A stretch of DNA of 34,199 nt from positions 1 to 34,199 of the forward strand of contig JBKHDD010000034.1 of the NCBI GenBank assembly GCA_046541515.1, read 5' to 3'. How positions within the stretch are numbered: the first letter of the stretch is position 1; every line of letters begins with the position of its first letter. Origin of the DNA: CAYFVR01 sp046541515. Lineage in GTDB: Bacteria > Desulfobacterota > Desulfobacteria > Desulfobacterales > Desulfococcaceae. The translations under genes were made by a program, and so were the position numbers. This document shows, piece after piece, positions 7,764 through 18,551 of the stretch. The notes below the pieces were generated by a model. It saw nothing but the letters and a program-made list of their open reading frames with translations, was not told the DNA's origin and made no database searches.

Positions 7764-8828
7764 ATGAAACCATCCCGCTGCCCCGCCAGAAAACGAGACG
7801 GATTGGAATCCATGAACAGAACCGCTCGACCCCATCCGGCTTTTTCTCATATCATCACCCAGAACAGGGAGATGCATTCCATTTTTCAGTACCTGGAATC
7901 CATCGCCCTTTCCCGCCAGCCGATTTTGCTGACCGGGGAAACCGGCGTCGGCAAGGAGCTGTTCGCCCAGGCCATTCACGCCGTCAGCGAGGTGAAGGGC
8001 CGATGGGTGGTGGTGAACGTGGCCGGCCTGGACGACGTGATGTTCTCCGACACCCTCTTCGGCCACGCCCGCGGCGCCTTTACCGGAGCGGACCGGAGTC
8101 GAAAGGGGCTCATCGAAACCGCCGCGGAGGGCACCCTTTTTCTGGACGAAATCGGCGATCTGCCCCAGCCCTCCCAGGTCAAGCTCCTTCGGCTTCTGCA
8201 GAACGGGGAGTACATGCCCCTGGGCGAGGACCAGCCCCGCTATTGCCGCGCCCACATCGTGGCCGCCACCAATCGGGACCTCTGGATTTTGCAGCGCAAA
8301 GGGCACTTCCGCAAAGACCTCAATTTTCGCCTGCGAACCCACCACGTCCACCTGCCGCCCCTCCGGGAACGAACCGAAGACATTCCCCTCCTGGTGGACC
8401 ACTTTCTGGTGGAGGCGTCCCAGGAGTTCAACAAACGCAAGCCCACGCCGCCCAAGGAATTGTACACCCTGCTTCAGACCTACACCTTTCCCGGAAACGT
8501 GCGGGAGCTGCGGTCCATGATTTACGACGCCGTCAGCCGCCACCGGGCCAAGGTGCTTTCTCTGGACGTGTTCAAGGAACACATGGACCGGGAAAACGGG
8601 GGCGGCCGCCCGGCTTCGCGGCCCGTGGCCGATCTGGACGAGGCGGCGCCCTTTCGCGGCTTCCAGGAATTGCCCACCATCAAGGAAATGACCCGAATGC
8701 TGGTGGCCGAAGCCATGCGCCGGGCAAACGGCAACCAGTCCATCGCCGCCCGCATGCTTGGCATTTCCCAACCGGCCCTGAGCAAGCGGCTCAAAACCCA
8801 GGCGCTGAAAAAGCGCAACAACCGATAG
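7764..8828 (+). CDS. Sigma-54-dependent activator without receiver domain
   Basis: A 354-residue bacterial enhancer-binding protein that would remodel RNA polymerase-sigma-54. The AAA+ domain begins almost at the N-terminus: Walker A GETGVGKE (58-65), the sigma-54 contact loop GAFTGA (104-109), Walker B GTLFLDEI (123-130) and the arginine-containing FRKDLNFRL segment. A Fis-type helix-turn-helix occupies about 318-348 (SIAARMLGISQPALSKRLK). No receiver, PAS or GAF domain is present, a layout like PspF, so control probably comes from a separate protein or from expression. The ATG has AAGGA eight bases before it; a second Met at residue 17 is possible. The flanking genes are pgpA (divergent) and clpB (388 bases downstream), so its regulon is not evident from context. 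Confidence 0.93.
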   Translation: MKPSRCPARKRDGLESMNRTARPHPAFSHIITQNREMHSIFQYLESIALSRQPILLTGETGVGKELFAQAIHAVSEVKGRWVVVNVAGLDDVMFSDTLFGHARGAFTGADRSRKGLIETAAEGTLFLDEIGDLPQPSQVKLLRLLQNGEYMPLGEDQPRYCRAHIVAATNRDLWILQRKGHFRKDLNFRLRTHHVHLPPLRERTEDIPLLVDHFLVEASQEFNKRKPTPPKELYTLLQTYTFPGNVRELRSMIYDAVSRHRAKVLSLDVFKEHMDRENGGGRPASRPVADLDEAAPFRGFQELPTIKEMTRMLVAEAMRRANGNQSIAARMLGISQPALSKRLKTQALKKRNNR

Positions 8829-9216
8829 CTCGAATCGATTGCCCCGGACGGAACTTCTCCCCGGCCAGATTTCGATTCGGCGTCGGTCCGGTTTGCAGCC
8901 GCCCATTCTTCTTTTCCCGATTCCCGGCCCCATCCAAAAATTTTTTCCCGCCCCCTCCGCCGCGCTTTTTCGCCGGCGCCCCTGAAATCGAACGCCTCCC
9001 GCCCCTTTTTTCGCCGCCGCGATCTCCCTTCGTTGGGATGATTTTCCTCCAAATGGATTTATCTTGACGATTTGAAAATCTGGCCCGCGGTTCCGTTTTC
9101 CCCTGCGAAACTTAATATTGGCTTGAATATTGCTTAATTGCAAAATTGACAACCAATTTCCGGTGCTTACATTACTCGTCAAATCCCTGAAATTCAAATA
9201 AGGAGTGGATTATCCC
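8829..9216 (+). other. Leader region of clpB
   Basis: A 388-base gap between the sigma-54 activator and clpB. The first half is CT-rich on the plus strand and holds no supported gene. The second half turns AT-rich, contains the 7-bp sequence aatattg twice (9114-9120 and 9126-9132), and ends with the promoter-like elements listed separately and an AGGAG site at 9201-9205. No CIRCE-type inverted repeat or clear sigma-32 CTTGAA/CCCCAT pair was found. Confidence 0.6.
9146..9173 (+). promoter_or_regulatory. Sigma-70-like promoter of clpB
   Basis: A perfect TTGACA at 9146-9151 is followed after 16 bases by TACATT at 9168-9173 (four of six matches to the -10 consensus). Transcription would start near 9180, giving a short leader to the AGGAG site and the clpB ATG at 9217. 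CTTGAA at 9122-9127 resembles a heat-shock -35 box, but no matching CCCCAT element follows at the right distance. Confidence 0.55.
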
Positions 9217-11802
<2,586 letters not shown>

Positions 11803-11827
11803 AACCGGATTCCAACCATGAAATGCG

Positions 11828-11859
11828 AAAGGCGGTCCCGAGCCGGGACCGCCTTTTTT
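11828..11859 (+). terminator. Rho-independent terminator of clpB
   Basis: A perfect stem of about 13 bp (11828-11840 with 11844-11856) has a 3-base loop and runs into a T tract through 11859. It lies 26 bases after the clpB stop. The A-rich left flank could also let it act on the convergent Uma2 gene, which ends at 11885. Confidence 0.93.
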
Positions 11860-11884
11860 GTTTGCGCAAAAGGGAACCCTGAAA

Positions 11885-12448
11885 TCAGCTTTCCCGGCCG
11901 AAGATATAGGCCAGATCGATCTGCACCGCTTCGAAAGGCGGGATTCGGAGTCGCTGGCAATCCTCGAACTTTTTGCAGGCGACGGAAAAGATGACCTTGT
12001 AGGATTCGTCCGCCAGACGGCAGGCGATCAGCGTTTTCTCTTCGGGGCAAACAACCCAGTAAAAGGGAACGCGATGTTGCTGAAGAAGCAGGAAATTGTG
12101 GAATAAATCCTTTCGCTCGTGGCCCGGCGAGGTGATTTCGCACACCCAATCCGGAACCATGTCCATCAGGCCGCTCGGCCGGTCCGGCGCCCGTTCCTTT
12201 CGCCAGCCGGCGAGATCGTGTGCGGGGCATTGGTGTTCGCCGTAGCGGACGCTGATTTCGGTCATGATCCACCAGCCGCCGCCGGATTTCCGCTTGAACG
12301 GCAGGATTTCGTCGGACAAACCGGACTGGATCAGGGCGTGCTCCGACCGTGCCATGGGCCGCTGGACGATTTCGCCGTCGATCAGCTCCACCCGTTCGTC
12401 GTCGGATTCAAGCAAATCCGCCACGGTTTTCAGTTTTGGGACTTCCAC
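11885..12448 (-). CDS. Uma2 family (DUF820) nuclease-fold protein 1
   Basis: A 187-residue protein with the PD-(D/E)XK fold of the Uma2 family: an N-terminal LIDGEIVQRPMARSEHA segment, then CPAHDLAGWRKER, then the core VPDWVCEITSPGHERKD and VPFYWVVCPEEKTL. The D, E and K-like positions are in place. Uma2 proteins are abundant in many bacteria, often in tandem families; their biological role is not firmly established. The start is taken as the GTG at 12446-12448 because GAGGAG lies five bases before it. It is convergent with clpB and 72 bases downstream of a second, only distantly similar Uma2 gene. Confidence 0.85.
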   Translation of the reverse strand: MEVPKLKTVADLLESDDERVELIDGEIVQRPMARSEHALIQSGLSDEILPFKRKSGGGWWIMTEISVRYGEHQCPAHDLAGWRKERAPDRPSGLMDMVPDWVCEITSPGHERKDLFHNFLLLQQHRVPFYWVVCPEEKTLIACRLADESYKVIFSVACKKFEDCQRLRIPPFEAVQIDLAYIFGRES

Positions 12449-12520
12449 ATCGACTCCTCGCCAAAAATTCCAATGGCCTTTGAAAATGGAATCCCTGCGA
12501 ATCAAACGGCTTCCGTCCGA

Positions 12521-13012
12521 TTACGCCACGGCTTGGCCCGTCGGAATGTTCGGCGGGAAACCCGGACACAGGGCCGACGCCTCAATTTCTCCAGCCACAG
12601 AAAAAAATTTCATCCGACCGTCCTCCCCGCAAATCCAGAACTCCCGTGCGCCCTTTTGGAAATAGAGCGCCTTTTTTATCATCAATTCTTCGGCGGAGTT
12701 GCTCGGAGAGACAACCTCCACGCAAATTTCCGGCGCGACCTTGTAGGGCGTCTCGAATCCGTTGGCCTCAAAAAAGGCGGGGCTCCCCCACGCCACATCG
12801 GCCACTTTCACGTTTTTCGAGGTGAGAACGCTGCATTCAACAAACGCCTCCCCGCCCGGCATCCTTTCATTCATCAGGGAAACAATGCGAGATTGCAAAA
12901 TTCCGTGGAGATTTGACGCTGGACTCATCTCAATCTTGCCCCATTCGTTCAACTCGATCTTGTAGGGAAGATCGGCGAGGGACTTGTCCTGGAGAACCTG
13001 GCTCCATTCCAT
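12521..13012 (-). CDS. Uma2 family (DUF820) nuclease-fold protein 2
   Basis: A 163-residue protein of the same fold as its downstream neighbour: YKIELNEWGKIEMSPASNLHG at the N-terminus, VADVAWGSPAFF (Asp of the nuclease core), PEICVEVVSPSNSAEEL (Glu and Ser-Pro) and MIKKALYFQKGAREFWIC (Lys). The ATG is preceded by GGAG at eight bases. Sequence similarity to the first Uma2 gene is limited to the core motifs, so the pair is an old duplication or two separate acquisitions. The role is unknown. Confidence 0.85.
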   Translation of the reverse strand: MEWSQVLQDKSLADLPYKIELNEWGKIEMSPASNLHGILQSRIVSLMNERMPGGEAFVECSVLTSKNVKVADVAWGSPAFFEANGFETPYKVAPEICVEVVSPSNSAEELMIKKALYFQKGAREFWICGEDGRMKFFSVAGEIEASALCPGFPPNIPTGQAVA

Positions 13013-13101
13013 GGCGGGAACTCCCGATTCCTAAAAATTTGCATTGACTGGGTCTGCACGGAAACCCTCCCGGATCGACGAGAGTCTACCGAGAGAGGAG
13101 G

Positions 13102-13230
13102 TCATCCTTTCAGCGCCTTCATCGCCTCCGGGATCGTGTTTTTCGGGGCGATCTTGTACCCAACATTCCGGATTTTTCCGTCGCCGTCAACCAGAAATGC
13201 GGAGCGGCCGACGCCCGCGCCGGTTTTGCC
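13102..13230 (-). pseudogene. Peroxiredoxin (Bcp/AhpC-type) C-terminal remnant
   Basis: The frame encodes about 42 residues, GVGRSAFLVDGDGKIRNVG through PEAMKALKG, and then stops. This matches the C-terminal end of thiol peroxidases of the Bcp/AhpC-TSA family (ERSTFLID.DGKI pattern). The upstream part with the catalytic PxxxTxxC motif is missing; the same frame upstream is short and unrelated-looking. It is best read as a decayed gene left after deletion. Two Uma2 genes lie upstream on the same strand, and dodecin is divergent. Confidence 0.7.
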
Positions 13231-13321
13231 GCGAGAACTGCATGGGGTATTTCCGGCCAAAAAATGCACGATTTCATTTATTTCAAAAAACGCCAATTAT
13301 CCTACGGTGAAAATTCATTTT

Positions 13322-13341
13322 CGGGCTTCGGCCGAAGCCCG
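13322..13341. promoter_or_regulatory. 20-bp perfect palindrome upstream of dodecin
   Basis: The sequence cgggcttcggccgaagcccg is a perfect 20-bp inverted repeat centred 47 bases before the dodecin ATG, between that gene and the peroxiredoxin remnant. It could be a repressor operator or an RNA hairpin in the leader. No T tract follows, so it is not a typical terminator. Confidence 0.5.
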
Positions 13342-13378
13342 CATCCTTCAGGAACCTTTCCCCGAAAGGAGCCACCCC

Positions 13379-13588
13379 ATGAGCGAAAGCGTTTACAAAG
13401 TCATCGAACTGGTCGGATCCAGCCCCAACTCCTGGGAGGAAGCCGCGGCCCGCGCGGTGGAAGCCGCCGGCAAGTCGCTCAAGAACCTTCGCATCGCGGA
13501 GGTCAACAAGCTCGACATGAAGGTGGAAAACGGTCGCATTACCGCCTATCGCGCCCGGGTGAACCTTTCATTCAAGTACGAGGATTAA
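13379..13588 (+). CDS. Dodecin flavoprotein
   Basis: A 69-residue protein matching dodecin along its full length: VYKVIELVGSSPNSWEEAAA, a helix, LRIAEVNKLDMKVENGRI and a final strand YRARVNLSFKYE. Dodecins form a hollow dodecamer that stores or buffers flavins (riboflavin, FMN or FAD); the conserved Trp in NSWEEA stacks on the isoalloxazine ring. The ATG at 13379 has AAAGGAG at about seven bases; an in-frame upstream extension is noncoding. A terminator follows 57 bases after the stop, so the gene is monocistronic. Confidence 0.95.
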   Translation: MSESVYKVIELVGSSPNSWEEAAARAVEAAGKSLKNLRIAEVNKLDMKVENGRITAYRARVNLSFKYED

Positions 13589-13644
13589 TCCTCCGAAATC
13601 CTTCCGCAAGGAACGATTTCAAGGGACCATCTCCCATGAAATCC

Positions 13645-13673
13645 ACCCCGGCCCTCAGGGTCGGGGTTTTTTT
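13645..13673 (+). terminator. Rho-independent terminator of dodecin
   Basis: A 9-10 bp GC-rich stem (13645-13654 with 13658-13667, one G-U pair) has a 3-base loop and is followed by seven T residues (13667-13673). It is 57 bases after the dodecin stop codon. Confidence 0.9.
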
Positions 13674-13810
13674 GCCTCCAACGCCCCGCACCGTTCCCAA
13701 ACCATTCCAAGCCAAACGGGTGGGTCGCGGTCCAAGGCGCCATCCGTTCCCCCTGTCCGGCCGGAAGAGGACCCGCGCCTCCAAAAGATCGCCCATGCCG
13801 GGCGCACCGA

Positions 13811-13845
13811 CAAAAACGGCCCCCGTGCCGAAACGCGGGAGCCGT
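13811..13845 (-). terminator. Rho-independent terminator of the TRAP operon
   Basis: On the minus strand a 10-bp stem (13836-13845 with 13816-13825, one G-U pair) and a 10-base loop are followed by TTTTT (13811-13815). It lies 22 bases after the dctP stop, in the convergent gap with dodecin. Confidence 0.85.
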
Positions 13846-13866
13846 CGGGATGGAGGGAAGACGCTT

Positions 13867-14973
13867 CTATTCGGCCTTGAGGGAATAATGGTCGGCGATG
13901 AGGTCGTAGTAGGCCCGTTCGGACACCGAGCCCCAGACGCCCACCCGCTCCTTGAACTTCTTGAACGCTTCGTGGACCTTCCGGGACATCGGATCCTTGT
14001 CGGCCTCCTCCTCCAGCGTCTCCTTGGCCAGCTTCCGCAAATCGTTCAAAACCGGCTCCGGAAAGCGGACCAGGTTGACGTTGTATTCGGAAATCAGCGT
14101 CTGGAGGGCCGCGCCGTTGCCGGCTTCGAACTCCGACAGGCTCCAGATGTTGGTCTCCATGGCCACGGCGTCCACGACGGCCTGGAGGTCCTTGGGCAAC
14201 GACTCGTAGGCCTTCTTGTTGAAGATGACCTCCAGGCAGGTGCCCGGCTCGTGCCAGCCCGGATAGTAGTAGTAATCGGCCGCCTTGTAAAAGCCCATCC
14301 GCAGATCGTGCATGGGTCCCACCCACTCGGTGGCGTCGATCACGCCCCGCTCCAGAGAGGTGAAAATCTCGCCGCCGGGCAAGAGGACCACGGTGCCGCC
14401 GGCCTTGGCGATCACCTTTCCGCCCAGGCCCGGAATGCGCATTTTCAGCCCCTTGAAGTCCTCGATGGTCTTCATTTCCTTGCGGAACCAGCCGCCCATC
14501 TGCACGCCGGTGTTGCCCTGGGGCCGGGGAATCACGTTGAAGGGCGCATAAACCTCTTCCCACAGTTCCAGCCCGCCGCCGCTGTAAAACCAGGCGTTGA
14601 TGCCCTGGGCGTTCAGACCAAAGGGAACCGATGAAAACCATTGGCCCGCCGGCGCCTTGCCCGCCCAGTAGTAGGAGGCGCCGCTGCCGCACTCCACGGT
14701 GCCCTGGCTCACCGCGTCGAACACGCCCAAGGCCGGCACCAGCTCGCCGCCCGCGAACACCTGCACGGTGATCCGGCCGTCGGTGGCCTCCTTGAGCCGC
14801 CGGGCGAAACGATCCGCGCCGGTCTGGAGCACCGGCAGGCCGGGCGGCCAGGTGGTCACCATCTTCCAGTTGTATTTCTTCTGGGCGATGACGGCCGGGG
14901 CGGCGATGGCGGAACTGGCGACCGCCGCAGCGGCGGCCGTTCCGGTCTTCTTCAGAAAATCTCGTCGTTTCAT
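13867..14973 (-). CDS. dctP: TRAP transporter substrate-binding protein (DctP/TakP-like)
   Basis: A 368-residue periplasmic binding protein delivering substrate to the DctQM membrane pair. It opens with a twin-arginine signal (MKRRDFLKK followed by an Ala-rich stretch ending near residue 31), so it may be exported folded. The mature part carries family features of the mannitol/chloroaromatic-type TRAP group: WKMVTTWPPGLPVL at the start, FKGLKMRIPGLGG (Arg for a carboxylate) and DATEWVGPMHD (Trp/Glu pocket). Characterised relatives bind 2-oxo acids, lactate or 4-chlorobenzoate; the substrate here is inferred only to be an organic acid. The ATG at 14971-14973 has GGGAGG before it; an earlier Met is rejected because the Tat motif belongs at the N-terminus. 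It is the last gene of dctQMP. Confidence 0.94.
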   Translation of the reverse strand: MKRRDFLKKTGTAAAAAVASSAIAAPAVIAQKKYNWKMVTTWPPGLPVLQTGADRFARRLKEATDGRITVQVFAGGELVPALGVFDAVSQGTVECGSGASYYWAGKAPAGQWFSSVPFGLNAQGINAWFYSGGGLELWEEVYAPFNVIPRPQGNTGVQMGGWFRKEMKTIEDFKGLKMRIPGLGGKVIAKAGGTVVLLPGGEIFTSLERGVIDATEWVGPMHDLRMGFYKAADYYYYPGWHEPGTCLEVIFNKKAYESLPKDLQAVVDAVAMETNIWSLSEFEAGNGAALQTLISEYNVNLVRFPEPVLNDLRKLAKETLEEEADKDPMSRKVHEAFKKFKERVGVWGSVSERAYYDLIADHYSLKAE

Positions 14974-15033
14974 GGAACATCCTCCCTTTCGTTGACGTTG
15001 CGAAAACGCGGACATGACCGGCGGACGGAAGCG

Positions 15034-16359
15034 CTACCCGCCGAATACCACTCCGGGCAGCCAAGTCGCCAATTTCGGAAAAAAAGCCACGATGAGCAGA
15101 CCGACGAGCTGAAAGAACACGAAGGGAATGATGCCTCGGTAGATGTGGCCGGTGGTGATCTCCGGCGGCGTCACCGCCTTCAGGTAGAACAGGGAAAAGC
15201 CGAACGGCGGGGTCATGAAGGAGGTCTGGAGGTTCACCGCGATCAGGATGCAGAACCAGACCGGGTCGAAGCCGAATTCCAACATGATGGGGGCCAGCAC
15301 CGGCACGTGGATGAAGGTGATCTCGATGAAGTCCAGAAAAAAGCCGATGAAAAAGATCATGCCCATCACGATGGCCAGCACCACGTAACGGCTGTGCTCC
15401 TCGGCGATGCCCCCCAAAAAGGCCCGGACGATTTCGTCGCCGCCCAGCCCGCGAAACACCAGGCCGAAAGCGGCCGCGCCCACCAGAATGATGAAGACCA
15501 TGCAGGTGAGCTGCATGGTGGCGTCCATGACCTCCTGGAGGATTTTCAGCGAAAACTTCCGGTTGGCCACAGTAAGGAAAGTCGCGCCCACCGCCCCCAC
15601 CGCCGCCGCCTCGGTGGGCGAGGCCACGCCGGCGAAAATGGAGCCCAGCACCGCCACTATCAAAAACAGCGGCGGGAACAGCGCCCGCATGACCCGGCGA
15701 AACAAAATTCCCAAGGTCAGCCCCTCCAGGCTCTCCCGGGGCACGGCCGGCGCGTTTTCCGGCCGAAGGAACGCCGCGATCAGGATGTAGAGGATGTACA
15801 ATCCCACCAGCAAGACGCCCGGCAGAACCGCGCCCATGAAGAGATCCCCCACCGGCACGCCCACGATGTCGCCGATGAGCACCAACACGATGCTGGGCGG
15901 GATGATCTGCCCCAGGGTGCCGGAGGCGGAAACGGTGCCGGTGGCCAACTCCTTTTGGTAGCCCCACTTCAGCATGGTGGGCACCGCCAGCAGGCCCATG
16001 GTCACCACCGTGGCGCCCACGATGCCGGTGGACGCGCCCAGCAAGGCCCCCACCACCACGACGGATATGGCCAGTCCGCCCTTGATCCGGCCGAATAGCA
16101 GGCCCATGGTGTCCAGCAGCTCCTCGGCCAGGCCGGAACGCTCCAACATGACGCCCATGAAGACGAACAGCGGCACCGCCAACAGGGTGACGTTGCCCAT
16201 GACGCCCCAGATGCGCAGCGGCAGAAGATTGAAAAAGCCCCAGCCGAATCCGACGAGCCCGAAAACCAGGGAAGTGCCCAGCAGGGTAAACGTGACCGGA
16301 AATCCGGCCATCAGGAGGATCGTCAGAGCCAGAAACATCCAGGCGGGCAGGTATTCCAT
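15034..16359 (-). CDS. dctM: TRAP transporter large permease
   Basis: A 441-residue inner-membrane protein with about twelve hydrophobic segments, the large (ion-transporter superfamily) subunit that couples Na+ or H+ entry to substrate uptake. Typical features include GTVSASGTLGQIIPPSIVLVLIG near the middle and GFFLDFIEITFIHVPVLAPI in the second half. The ATG is three bases after the dctQ stop with GAGGAGG before it, so translation is coupled. dctP follows after 60 bases. Confidence 0.96.
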   Translation of the reverse strand: MEYLPAWMFLALTILLMAGFPVTFTLLGTSLVFGLVGFGWGFFNLLPLRIWGVMGNVTLLAVPLFVFMGVMLERSGLAEELLDTMGLLFGRIKGGLAISVVVVGALLGASTGIVGATVVTMGLLAVPTMLKWGYQKELATGTVSASGTLGQIIPPSIVLVLIGDIVGVPVGDLFMGAVLPGVLLVGLYILYILIAAFLRPENAPAVPRESLEGLTLGILFRRVMRALFPPLFLIVAVLGSIFAGVASPTEAAAVGAVGATFLTVANRKFSLKILQEVMDATMQLTCMVFIILVGAAAFGLVFRGLGGDEIVRAFLGGIAEEHSRYVVLAIVMGMIFFIGFFLDFIEITFIHVPVLAPIMLEFGFDPVWFCILIAVNLQTSFMTPPFGFSLFYLKAVTPPEITTGHIYRGIIPFVFFQLVGLLIVAFFPKLATWLPGVVFGG

Positions 16360-16362
16360 GGG

Positions 16363-17058
16363 TCAATCCTCCTCGGAATCGGACGACGGGGTGGAATCGG
16401 ACGAAGGATCGGACGAAGAATCGGCGGTGGGGTCGGATGCTTGCCTGGAGGAATCGTCGGGCCGGGGGAGGTCGGTTTTAGGGAGATCGGGGGCCGGTGG
16501 GTCGGCATGGCCGCGGGACGTGGTTCCGGCCGGGGGCAGGCCCAGTTCGGTCTCCCGGCCCAGGATGGTGAAGCCGCTTTTAATGCCCAGGGAAATGCCC
16601 TGGAGGAGGACAAGGACGAATCCGGCCGGAATGGTCGACTTGATCACCCATCGATAGGGAATCCCACCGGGGTCGGGGGAGCCTTCCATCACGGCGAAGG
16701 CGTTGGAGACGAAATTGAGCGATGTGGAAATGATGAGATAGCAGCCCGGGATCAAAAAAAAGATTACCCCGATCAGGTTGACCCAGGCTTGGGCCTTGGG
16801 GCCGAGTCGCTGGTAGAAAATATCGACGCGGACATGGCCGTCCTTGAGCAGGGTGTTCCCGGCCCCCATCAAAAAGATGAAGGCGAACAGGTGCCACTCC
16901 AGCTCCTGCACGAACACGAAACTGGCCTTGAAGGCGTAGCGCATGACCACGTCCACAAAAACCACGACCACCACGAGAAAGGTCACCCAGGAAACGCCGC
17001 GGCCGACCCAGGTGTTCAGGGCGTCGATCCAGCGGCACACCGCGCGAAAAAAGGCCAT
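16363..17058 (-). CDS. dctQ: TRAP transporter small permease with disordered acidic tail
   Basis: A 231-residue DctQ-type small subunit with four membrane helices in its first 175 residues (RGVSWVTFLVVVVVFVDVV; VQELEWHLFAFIFLMGAG; INLIGVIFFLIPGCYLII-like; and a last helix near VIKSTIPAGFVLVLLQG). It pairs with DctM. The last 50 or so residues are an unusual Pro/Ser/Asp-rich tail ending SDSEED that normal DctQ proteins lack. The ATG at 17056-17058 has GGAGG seven bases before it, and an upstream extension is rejected. It is the first gene of the operon. Confidence 0.92.
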   Translation of the reverse strand: MAFFRAVCRWIDALNTWVGRGVSWVTFLVVVVVFVDVVMRYAFKASFVFVQELEWHLFAFIFLMGAGNTLLKDGHVRVDIFYQRLGPKAQAWVNLIGVIFFLIPGCYLIISTSLNFVSNAFAVMEGSPDPGGIPYRWVIKSTIPAGFVLVLLQGISLGIKSGFTILGRETELGLPPAGTTSRGHADPPAPDLPKTDLPRPDDSSRQASDPTADSSSDPSSDSTPSSDSEED

Positions 17059-17322
17059 GTCGCCTCCGGTTGCGTTCGGGGAGCCGGTTGGGGAAGTGGA
17101 GATGTCGCCGGACAAGCCGCAAGGTCGGCGGAGGATTCAACAGAAATCGAGCCCGGCGGACCCTTCGGAGAAAGTCCCCGGAGGGTCCCGAGCCCGTCCC
17201 GTCGCCCCCTTTATATGACAGTCGGCGGAAAAATCAACGCCAAATCCTGAGACAACTCTCAAGTTCTGAACGGAATTTACGATGAGGTCGGTCCGCGGAC
17301 GAGGAGGAGGGGCGGCCCGGGG

Positions 17323-18510
17323 CTACACCCGGCCGATGAGCAGGGCCAGCCGAAGTCCGCCGTGGAACAGCGGATGACGTTCGGCCGGAAACGGCAGATT
17401 CCGGGCGATTTCCCGGCCCGGCGCGATCATGGCGAAACGCCATCCCCGAAAGCGAGATCCCAGATGTTCGCAGATGGCTTCAAACAGCGCCTGGCTTTCC
17501 ACTCGGCTCCCCATCCGGACGCCGTAGGGCGGATTCAAGACCACAAGCCCCGGCCCGTCGGCGACTTCCTCGGGCTTGATGTGAAAAAAATCCCGCCGGG
17601 TCACCCGAACGAAATCGGCCAGGCCCGCCGTTTCCACCGCCGTTTGCAACGCCTCCGCGGCCTCGGGGGTCCGGTCGGAGGCATGGATGGACGGCGCGGG
17701 GGGATGGGGCAGGCTCCGGTCCGCGGCTTCCCGGCGCAGATGACCCCAGCGGCGGGGACGAAAGGAGGGCCAGCCCATGAAGGCGAAATCCCGGCGCAGC
17801 CCGGGCGGCGTCGCCGACGCCATCAGCGCCGCCTCCAGGGAAAAGGTGCCGGCCCCGCACATGGGATCGATCAGCGGTTCCCGGCCGTCGTACCCGGCCA
17901 GGACCAGGGCGGCGGCGGCCAGGGTTTCCCGCATCGGGGCGCGCCCCACGTCCGGCTTCCAGCCGCGCTTGTGCAGCAGCTCGCCGCTGCTGTCGATGGA
18001 AACGGTGAACCGATCTTCCAAGGCCCGGATGAACAGCCGCTGGGAAATCTCCCCGGCCGGGCCGGACGGGACGCCGCCGCCCAAGGCCTGGAAGCGCTTG
18101 CCGATGCCGACGGCGAACCGTTCCGCCACCGCGCCCTTGTGGTACAGCCGGGACCGGGTGACCGACACGCTCATTTCGGGGGGCGTTCCAGGGCAGAGGT
18201 ACAGTTCCCAGGGGATTTCGGAGAGGCGGCGCTCCAGCTCGGGAAATCCCCGGGCCCGGAATTCGGTGATCCGCATCAAGACCCGGTTGGCGGTGCGCAG
18301 ATGGAGGTTGGCGAGCCAGGCGTCGGTCAGCCGGCCGCGAAATTCCACGCCCCCGGCGATGGCCCGGGCGTGTTTGATGGACAGCGGGGGGGCGGTCAGT
18401 TCGTCGAAGCAGAGCTTTTCCAGCCCCGGGGCGGTGGCCGCGAAAAAGGTCCGGACCCGGCCCGTCAGATGGCGCTTGATCCGTTTGGCAAGGGCTTCTT
18501 CTCCGGACAT
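17323..18510 (-). CDS. THUMP-domain N2-guanine RNA methyltransferase (RlmL/TrmN-like)
   Basis: A 395-residue SAM-dependent RNA methyltransferase. Residues about 55-165 form the ferredoxin-like and THUMP RNA-binding region. The linker LLHKRGWKPDVGRAPMRETLAAA (178-200) is diagnostic of the RlmL N-terminal/TrmN group. The Rossmann core has DPMCGAGT (215-222) for SAM and the catalytic NPPYG (326-330). Relatives make N2-methylguanosine in 23S rRNA (position 2445, E. coli numbering) or tRNA; which RNA is used cannot be told from sequence. The ATG at 18508-18510 is preferred over a TTG ten codons earlier. It lies 41 bases downstream of the primase gene and is probably co-transcribed with it. Confidence 0.9.
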   Translation of the reverse strand: MSGEEALAKRIKRHLTGRVRTFFAATAPGLEKLCFDELTAPPLSIKHARAIAGGVEFRGRLTDAWLANLHLRTANRVLMRITEFRARGFPELERRLSEIPWELYLCPGTPPEMSVSVTRSRLYHKGAVAERFAVGIGKRFQALGGGVPSGPAGEISQRLFIRALEDRFTVSIDSSGELLHKRGWKPDVGRAPMRETLAAAALVLAGYDGREPLIDPMCGAGTFSLEAALMASATPPGLRRDFAFMGWPSFRPRRWGHLRREAADRSLPHPPAPSIHASDRTPEAAEALQTAVETAGLADFVRVTRRDFFHIKPEEVADGPGLVVLNPPYGVRMGSRVESQALFEAICEHLGSRFRGWRFAMIAPGREIARNLPFPAERHPLFHGGLRLALLIGRV

Positions 18511-18551
18511 GGGACTCTTTTCGCAGAAAGTGGCGGGCAATGCGGCGGGGA

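Noticed and set aside
9081..9098. Possible sigma-54 promoter (TGGCCCG...) before clpB
   Set aside because: The -24 part is close to consensus but the -12 GC element is not at the right spacing; a sigma-70-like promoter lies nearer the gene.
7731..9197. 488-codon minus-strand frame opposite the sigma-54 activator
   Set aside because: Shadow frame with no recognisable domain; the activator is certain on the plus strand.
13655..16366. 903-codon minus-strand frame across dctP and dctM
   Set aside because: Same strand but shifted frame relative to the two clear TRAP genes; Arg/Gly-rich with no motif.
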